Shown here piece after piece: positions 33,430-38,376 of a stretch of 38,376 nt of DNA. The position numbers and the translations under genes were made by a program. The notes under the pieces were generated by a model that was given only the letters and a program-made list of their open reading frames with translations, searched no databases and had not been told where the DNA came from. Each line of letters opens with the position of its first letter. The stretch's first letter is position 1. The stretch is from Rhizobium sp. Q54 (GTDB taxonomy: Bacteria; Pseudomonadota; Alphaproteobacteria; CADEGL01): contig CAMAPP010000014.1 in the NCBI GenBank assembly GCA_945860095.1, forward strand, positions 1 through 38,376, read 5' to 3'.

Positions 33430-34539
33430 CTATTTCACCTCGTACAGCGGCCGGCCAAGCACCTTCATGATCGGTTCGACGCCCAAGCCCGGCACGGGCA
33501 GCGAGGCGGCCTCGCCGTTCTTCGGGAAGGGCGCGCCCGTCGCCGTGCGGAACGCGAGCTTCACATTGGCCAATGTCACCGAGAAGCGCAGTGCTTCGGG
33601 CGTGGAATGGGCGAGCGCCGCGACGGCCGCGGCCGTGATATCGGTGCAGGCGGTATCCTCGATGGTGGTGGCGATGCCGTTGGCGTTGGCGACGTCGCGG
33701 ATGACGCGCGCGCGCGATAGACCGCCGAATTTCGAAAGCTTGATATTGATCGCATCCATCGCGCCGTCGGCGATGGCGCGTTGCAGCGCGCCCAGGGAAT
33801 CGATCGATTCGTCGAGCACGAAAGGCCGCGCCGTGCGCCGGCGAATGGTCAGGTTTTCCTCGTAGCTCTGGCAGGGCTGTTCGATCGCGACGTCGAGATC
33901 GCGCACGGCATCGACGACGCGCGCCGCCTCGTGCGGCAGCCAGCCGCCATTGGCGTCCGCCACCAACCGGTCGCCGGGCTTCACGGCCTTGGCGGTCGCG
34001 CGGATGCGCGCGATATCGAGATCGGGCTCGCCGCCGACCTTGAGCTGGAAGGTGCGGTAGCCCTGGGCGCGGAATTCCTTGATGCGCCGCGCCATTGCGG
34101 CGGGCGTGTCCTTGGTGATCGAGCGATAGAGCTTGATCGTTTTTCCGAACCGCCCGCCGAGCAAGGTGGCGACCGGCAATCCCGCCTTGCGCCCGAGGAT
34201 GTCCCAGCACGCGATATCGAGCGCGGTTTTCACGTAAGGGTGGCCCTTGAGCGCGAGGTCCATCTCGCCATTGATGCGCGCAAGTTCCGTCGCATCGAGG
34301 CCGAGAAGGCGGGGTGCGATTTCCTTGATGCCGGTGCGCGCGCCCGCGGTGTACGAGGGCAAATAATTATTTCCGAGCGGCGTGACCTCGCCCCAGCCGA
34401 CGAGACCGTCCTTGGTCTCGATGCGCGCGATCGTGGTGTCGAATGCGTCGAGCGCGCGCCCCCCCGACATGGTGTAGACGCCTTCCTTAAGCGGCACTTG
34501 GACGGCGTAAACGGAAATCTTGACGATCGCGCTGGTCAT
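33430..34539 (-). CDS. Mandelate racemase/muconate lactonizing enzyme family protein
   Basis: This 369-residue enolase-superfamily enzyme has an N-terminal capping domain (GGRALDAFDTTIARIETKDGLVGWGE) and a TIM barrel. Metal ligands are Asp195 (DANGGW), Glu220 (EQP) and Asp243 (LDES). Barrel lysines are Lys167 in QLKVGG, where most MLE members have KxK, and Lys267 in NIKLSKFGGL. The layout resembles cis-3-hydroxyproline dehydratase or hydroxyproline-betaine epimerase branches, which act on amino-acid-derived acids; the substrate is not proven. It is divergent from the FrhB-like gene. Confidence 0.88.
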   Translation of the reverse strand: MTSAIVKISVYAVQVPLKEGVYTMSGGRALDAFDTTIARIETKDGLVGWGEVTPLGNNYLPSYTAGARTGIKEIAPRLLGLDATELARINGEMDLALKGHPYVKTALDIACWDILGRKAGLPVATLLGGRFGKTIKLYRSITKDTPAAMARRIKEFRAQGYRTFQLKVGGEPDLDIARIRATAKAVKPGDRLVADANGGWLPHEAARVVDAVRDLDVAIEQPCQSYEENLTIRRRTARPFVLDESIDSLGALQRAIADGAMDAINIKLSKFGGLSRARVIRDVANANGIATTIEDTACTDITAAAVAALAHSTPEALRFSVTLANVKLAFRTATGAPFPKNGEAASLPVPGLGVEPIMKVLGRPLYEVK

Positions 34540-34593
34540 GGGGAACTTACCCTTTCGGGGTTTTGGCTGTTTCGTCCGCGCCGCGCGCGTATC

Positions 34594-35856
34594 ATGCTCG
34601 CGCGACGGATGGGGGCTGCATTGGCGCATCGCATCGAGGACATCGTCAAGGGCGGGTTGTGCATTGGCTGCGGGCTGTGCGCAAGCCTGGCCGGGCCGGC
34701 GCGCGTCGAGATGCGCTGGACGGAAGCGGGCCGGCTGCGCCCCGTGGTCAAGGCGGCGCTCGACACGGCGACCCTCGATCTCATCGACGCCACCTGCCCG
34801 GGTCTCGGCACCGACGGCATGGCCGCGGCGATGGCGGGGCCGGGCGCCGAATTCGATCCCGTATTCGGCTATGCCCAGGCGGGCTGGATCGGTTGGGCGA
34901 AGGATCCGGAGATTCGCTTTCGTGCGGCGACGGGCGGCGCGCTCACCGCGCTTGCCGTGCATCTGCTCGAAACCCGGGCGGTCGAATTCGTCGTCCATGT
35001 GCGTTCGCCCGACGAGGCGCCCGTGCGCAACCGGCCCCATGTCAGCCGCAGCCGCGCCGAGGTTTTAGCCGGCATGGGCTCGCGCTATTCCCCGGCGGCG
35101 CCCTTGCTCCATCTCGACGATCACCTTGCCGCCGGCCGGCCCTTCGCCATCATCGCCAAGCCCTGCGACGTGGCGGCGGTGCGCCGTCTCGCCAAGCGCG
35201 ATCCGCGCGTCGATGAATGCGTCAAATATCTTTTGTCGATTTCCTGCGGCGGCGCGCCGACCCTCGATATGACTTGGCGCCTGATGAAGCCCTTTCCCAT
35301 GGCCGAGGCCGACCTGTCGCTTTTTCGTTTTCGCGGCCACGGCAATCCCGGCCGGGTGCGCATGGAAACCAAGGACGGCCGCGCCTTCGAGCGCGCCTAT
35401 AACGACGCCTGGGGCGACAAGAATCTTTGGCACCTCAATTTCCGCTGCAAGATGTGCATGGATCCGGTGGGCGAGCAGGCCGATATCATCGCCTACGATG
35501 TCTGGCCGGGCGGCTCGCCCACGGGCGAGGATGCGGGCATCAACGGCATCACCGCGCGCACCTTGCGCGGCCGCGCCTTGGTCGAGGGCGCGATCGCCGC
35601 CGGTGCGCTCGTCGTCCAACGCTCCGTCGGCCTAGAAATCCTGGCCGACACCCAGCCCCACCAGACCGCGAAAAAAATGGGCATCCTCGGCCGCCAATGG
35701 GGGCTCGCGCTCACGGGGCGGATCGCGCCGCGCTTTCCGGGTCTGCGCGTCTTTCGCATGGCGCGCGCGGCGGGTTTGCGCCACGTGCTCAAGAACCTGT
35801 TCGGCGCGATGCGTCGGGCGCGCGCGGGCGGGGTGGACGAGCCGCCGGCGGGTTGA
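34594..35856 (+). CDS. FrhB/FdhB-like iron-sulfur flavoprotein (coenzyme F420 hydrogenase beta-subunit family)
   Basis: The protein has about 420 residues. The start is uncertain: ATGs lie at 34594 and 34609, and a TTG at 34621 has a GGGGG run nearby. The N-terminus has GLCIGCGLC (Cys 23, 26, 29). The middle has ATGGALTALAVHLLE and PFAIIAKPCDVAAVRRL, typical of the FrhB N and C domains, and LNFRCKMCMDPVGEQADI gives further Cys ligands. In archaea these proteins reduce F420, but in proteobacteria the partner is unknown. The gene ends 3 nt from the convergent FAD oxidoreductase stop. Confidence 0.85.
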   Translation: MLARRMGAALAHRIEDIVKGGLCIGCGLCASLAGPARVEMRWTEAGRLRPVVKAALDTATLDLIDATCPGLGTDGMAAAMAGPGAEFDPVFGYAQAGWIGWAKDPEIRFRAATGGALTALAVHLLETRAVEFVVHVRSPDEAPVRNRPHVSRSRAEVLAGMGSRYSPAAPLLHLDDHLAAGRPFAIIAKPCDVAAVRRLAKRDPRVDECVKYLLSISCGGAPTLDMTWRLMKPFPMAEADLSLFRFRGHGNPGRVRMETKDGRAFERAYNDAWGDKNLWHLNFRCKMCMDPVGEQADIIAYDVWPGGSPTGEDAGINGITARTLRGRALVEGAIAAGALVVQRSVGLEILADTQPHQTAKKMGILGRQWGLALTGRIAPRFPGLRVFRMARAAGLRHVLKNLFGAMRRARAGGVDEPPAG

Positions 35857-35859
35857 GGC

Positions 35860-37224
35860 CTAGGCCGCGAGGCCCATGCGCCGGCGAATGGAGCGCGCGG
35901 CCAATTGGCCCGAGCGCACGGCGGCGTCCGTCGAGGGGTATTCGATCCAGTCGCCCGCGAAGAAGATATTTCCGAACGGGCGCGCCAGCGCGTCTTGGCG
36001 GCCAAGCCGTCCGGGCGCCCAGAACGGATAGCCGTGCGGGATGCGGCGAATCCAAGTCTCGTCGACAAGGCCCCGGAGTGCCGGGAAAACCGCGTGGACA
36101 TCGTCGAGGAACAGGCGGCGAATCTCGTCGTCGGAGGCGGAAAGAAGCGCGGCGGCGCGGTCGGCGCCCGCGTACATCATCAGCGTGCCGCCAGGCTGGC
36201 GCACGCCTCCGGGCACGCGCAGCGGATTGACCGTGTTGAAGATCATCGCGAGCGTGCGGCCGCCGAGCGCGACCGCGTACAGATCGTCATGCGCCATGGG
36301 GCCGGGCTCGCGCGTCGTCGCGGCCATGACGACATAGGGGCCGTAGCGTACATGGCCGAGCGCCTCGGCCTTGTCCGCGGGCAAATCCGCGATGACCTCC
36401 CGCGCGGCGATGGCGGTCGCGGCGAATACGGCATGGCGCGCGCGCAAGTTGTGCGTTTCGCCGCGACGCTCGAACGTGACCTCGACACCGTCATCGCGCG
36501 CAACCACATGGCGCACGCGCGCGCCGGTCGTCACCCGCGCGCCCACGCGTTCGGCCAGGCACCGCGCGATCTCGCCGAGCCCGCCCTCGACGGTCATGAC
36601 GTATCTTCGCTTGCTCACCCACAGACTGCCGATCGCGTTCGCGCCGAAATGGCCGGACAATTCCCCGGGCTCGGCCGATAACCGGTTCGCGGCCGTGCGG
36701 TAAAGCGCGGCCACCGCGGGATGGGCGTGGCCGACGATGTCGGCGAAGCTTTTGCGGTCGAGCGCCTCGTCGCCCTCGACGGTTGGATACTCGCCCGCGA
36801 ATTCGCGGTTGCCGTGGGTCATGTCGGGGGTCGCGGCGGCGGCCCGCAAGGCCGCGCGGCGCAGGCGCAAGCCCGTGCGAACGAGCGAAAGTCGCGCGCG
36901 CGGGGGCAGCGCCAGGCGAAAGGGCGCGAGCTCGGGCTTGCCGCCGCGCACCAATCGGTCGCCCGTGAACATGGCCATGGTATCGCCGGGAATGGGCGCC
37001 AAGGTCAGGCCGAATTCCTGGGCGAGCTTGCCCATCGGCGAATCGGGCCCGCCCAGGATATGGGCGCCCACGCTCAACCAATAAGGCTGGCGGCGCTGGG
37101 TGAAGACGCGTCCGCCGACGCGCTCGTCGGCTTCGAGCAGGACGACGTCGCGGTCCTTGAGGGCGTCGGTTGCCGCCAGACCCGCAAGACCTCCGCCGAT
37201 GACGACAATCTCGCGAGATTCCAC
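35860..37224 (-). CDS. FAD-dependent amine-oxidase/desaturase-family oxidoreductase
   Basis: This 454-residue protein has the dinucleotide-binding start IVVIGGGLAGLAATDAL (GxGxxG at 10-15), LLEADERVGGRVFT in the second FAD motif, and a C-terminal FAD site GNIFFAGDWIEYPSTDAAVRSGQLAA. It belongs to the flavin amine oxidase/protoporphyrinogen oxidase/phytoene desaturase superfamily. The substrate cannot be named. It lies 15 nt downstream of the next FAD oxidoreductase on the same strand, so the two may form one operon. Confidence 0.88.
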   Translation of the reverse strand: MESREIVVIGGGLAGLAATDALKDRDVVLLEADERVGGRVFTQRRQPYWLSVGAHILGGPDSPMGKLAQEFGLTLAPIPGDTMAMFTGDRLVRGGKPELAPFRLALPPRARLSLVRTGLRLRRAALRAAAATPDMTHGNREFAGEYPTVEGDEALDRKSFADIVGHAHPAVAALYRTAANRLSAEPGELSGHFGANAIGSLWVSKRRYVMTVEGGLGEIARCLAERVGARVTTGARVRHVVARDDGVEVTFERRGETHNLRARHAVFAATAIAAREVIADLPADKAEALGHVRYGPYVVMAATTREPGPMAHDDLYAVALGGRTLAMIFNTVNPLRVPGGVRQPGGTLMMYAGADRAAALLSASDDEIRRLFLDDVHAVFPALRGLVDETWIRRIPHGYPFWAPGRLGRQDALARPFGNIFFAGDWIEYPSTDAAVRSGQLAARSIRRRMGLAA

Positions 37225-37239
37225 GGCGCGGCCTCTCGC

Positions 37240-38376
37240 TCAGGCCGCGCGGCGTTTCAAATCGCGAATCACGCGCTTGGCCGCGTTGTGGCCGGGCGCG
37301 CCGGACACGCCGCCGCCCGGATGCGCGCCCGAGCCGCACAGATACAGCCCCGCGACCGGCGTGGCGTAGCGCGCCGCGCGCGGATGGGGGCGAAGGCTGA
37401 AGATCTGATCGAGATCGTGGCGGCCGTGGAAGATATCGCCCTCGGTCAGGCCGAAGACGCGCTCGAGATCGAGGGGCGAGAGCACCTGGCGGCCGACAAT
37501 GAGCGCCGACAATCCCGGCATGTGTCCTTCGACGGCGGCGAGGATCGAATCGGCGACTTGCTCCTTGATCGCGTCCCAGCTGCGCCCGCCGGACAGATGG
37601 TAGGGGTAGTATTTGCACAGCAAGGACATGACGTGATGGCCCGGCGGGGCGAGATCGGGATCGAGCGCCGAGGCGAGCTGCATGTTGATATAGGGGCGTT
37701 CGGGCATCTCGCCGAGGCGCGCGGCCTGATAGCACCGCTCGACCGTCTCCGGATCGGCGATCATGGTAATGGCGCAGCCCAGCGCGAAATTGCTATCCGA
37801 CGCCGACAGGCCCGCGATTGTCGGCGCGCCCTTGAGCGCCAGATTCATGCGCAGCGAGGCGTGACCCATGCGCAGCCTCTCGATGTGATCGGCGAATTCG
37901 GGGTCGAGATGTTCGCGGCCCACGAAGCCGAGAAAGGTGCGCTTGGGATCGGTATTGGCGAGCACGACGCGCGCGAGAATTTCCTCGCCCGATTCAAGGC
38001 GCACCCCGATCGCACGGGCCCCGTTAATCGCGCGGCCCTTGTCCATGACGATGCGCGAAACCGGCGCGGCGGTGCGAATCTCCACGCCTTGTTCGCGGCA
38101 AAACGCCGCCATGGCCTGGGTGATGGCGCCCATGCCGCCCTTGGGGATGCCCCATTTGTAGCGCACGCCGTCGAGCTCGCCGAGCACGTTGAGGAAATAG
38201 GGCACGGCGGAGCCGGGTTGATGCAGGCTCGAAAAATTGCTCGACACGCAATGCACCGCGTAAATCGTCTTCATCACCGGGCTTTCGAACCAGCGCGAGA
38301 AGAAGTCGTGGGCGCTCATGGTGAAGGCCTGCGTCAGGAACAGCCGGTCCTCGAGCGCGAGCTTGCGCAATTTATT
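37240..38376 (-). CDS. Phytoene-desaturase-like (PYROXD2-type) FAD oxidoreductase, C-terminal part
   Basis: About 378 residues are visible; the N-terminus with the FAD motif lies beyond the right edge. The segments SVHCVSSNF-like AVHCVSSNFSSLHQPGSA, YKWGIPKGGMGAITQAMA, VLANTDPKRTFLG and the C-terminal LYLCGSGAHPGGGVSGAPGHNAAKRVI match the PYROXD2/CrtI-type oxidoreductases. The GAHPGGGVSG loop is the FAD-binding end typical of this group. The first in-frame start-like codon at 38370 is not the true start. Substrate unknown; the downstream FAD enzyme suggests a shared pathway. Confidence 0.9.
   Translation of the reverse strand, partial: NKLRKLALEDRLFLTQAFTMSAHDFFSRWFESPVMKTIYAVHCVSSNFSSLHQPGSAVPYFLNVLGELDGVRYKWGIPKGGMGAITQAMAAFCREQGVEIRTAAPVSRIVMDKGRAINGARAIGVRLESGEEILARVVLANTDPKRTFLGFVGREHLDPEFADHIERLRMGHASLRMNLALKGAPTIAGLSASDSNFALGCAITMIADPETVERCYQAARLGEMPERPYINMQLASALDPDLAPPGHHVMSLLCKYYPYHLSGGRSWDAIKEQVADSILAAVEGHMPGLSALIVGRQVLSPLDLERVFGLTEGDIFHGRHDLDQIFSLRPHPRAARYATPVAGLYLCGSGAHPGGGVSGAPGHNAAKRVIRDLKRRAA

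Overview
The window is high-GC, densely packed bacterial chromosome with many ATGA or GTGA start/stop overlaps. Its gene content (CobS/CobT, NodIJ-type ABC pair, HldE, HAD-UbiA/DprE1/DprE2, RlmM-like methyltransferase, beta-class GST) suggests an alphaproteobacterium, perhaps Rhodospirillales-like; the taxonomy is inferred. I saw no rRNA, tRNA, IS element, phage gene or CRISPR array.

Layout. 1-2321: end of cobS (minus), then a cyclase-family gene coupled to cobT (plus). 2359-3960: two-gene ABC-2 exporter (minus). 4086-9438: an HprK-like kinase and PqqD-like protein (plus), a type I secretion adaptor with a 5'-truncated ABC exporter (minus), then a nucleotidyltransferase and a methyltransferase (plus). 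9492-26026: a surface-glycan region with UDP-xylose synthase, four GT4, one GT9 and one GT2 glycosyltransferases, a flippase, an asparagine-synthase-like amidotransferase, a NodU-type carbamoyltransferase, HldE for ADP-heptose, and a membrane GT-C glycosyltransferase. 24524-29477: a minus-strand operon HAD-UbiA, DprE1, DprE2, GT-C, which resembles the polyprenyl-phosphate-arabinose pathway. The UbiA gene carries an in-frame TAA. 29776-38376: a small Cys-tailed membrane or exported peptide, an atypical arginase-fold protein, an RlmM-like methyltransferase, GstA, an enolase-superfamily enzyme, an FrhB-like iron-sulfur protein and two FAD oxidoreductases.

How it fits together. The central part most likely builds and decorates a heptose-containing surface glycan (LPS or capsule). 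UDP-xylose and, if UbiA works, lipid-linked arabinofuranose would supply pentoses; carbamoyl- and amidotransferases would modify sugars; the flippase and GT-C enzyme act at or across the inner membrane.

The most unusual signal is a set of seven unrelated short tandem-repeat arrays at gene junctions (units of 15, 18, 23, 26 and 33 bp). Several encode micro-ORFs linked to neighbouring genes by stop/start overlaps. The clearest is at 3171-3220, where a 23-bp duplication makes the chain ATPase-ATGA-MTHGRTAP-ATGA-MTHGRTAP-ATGA-permease.
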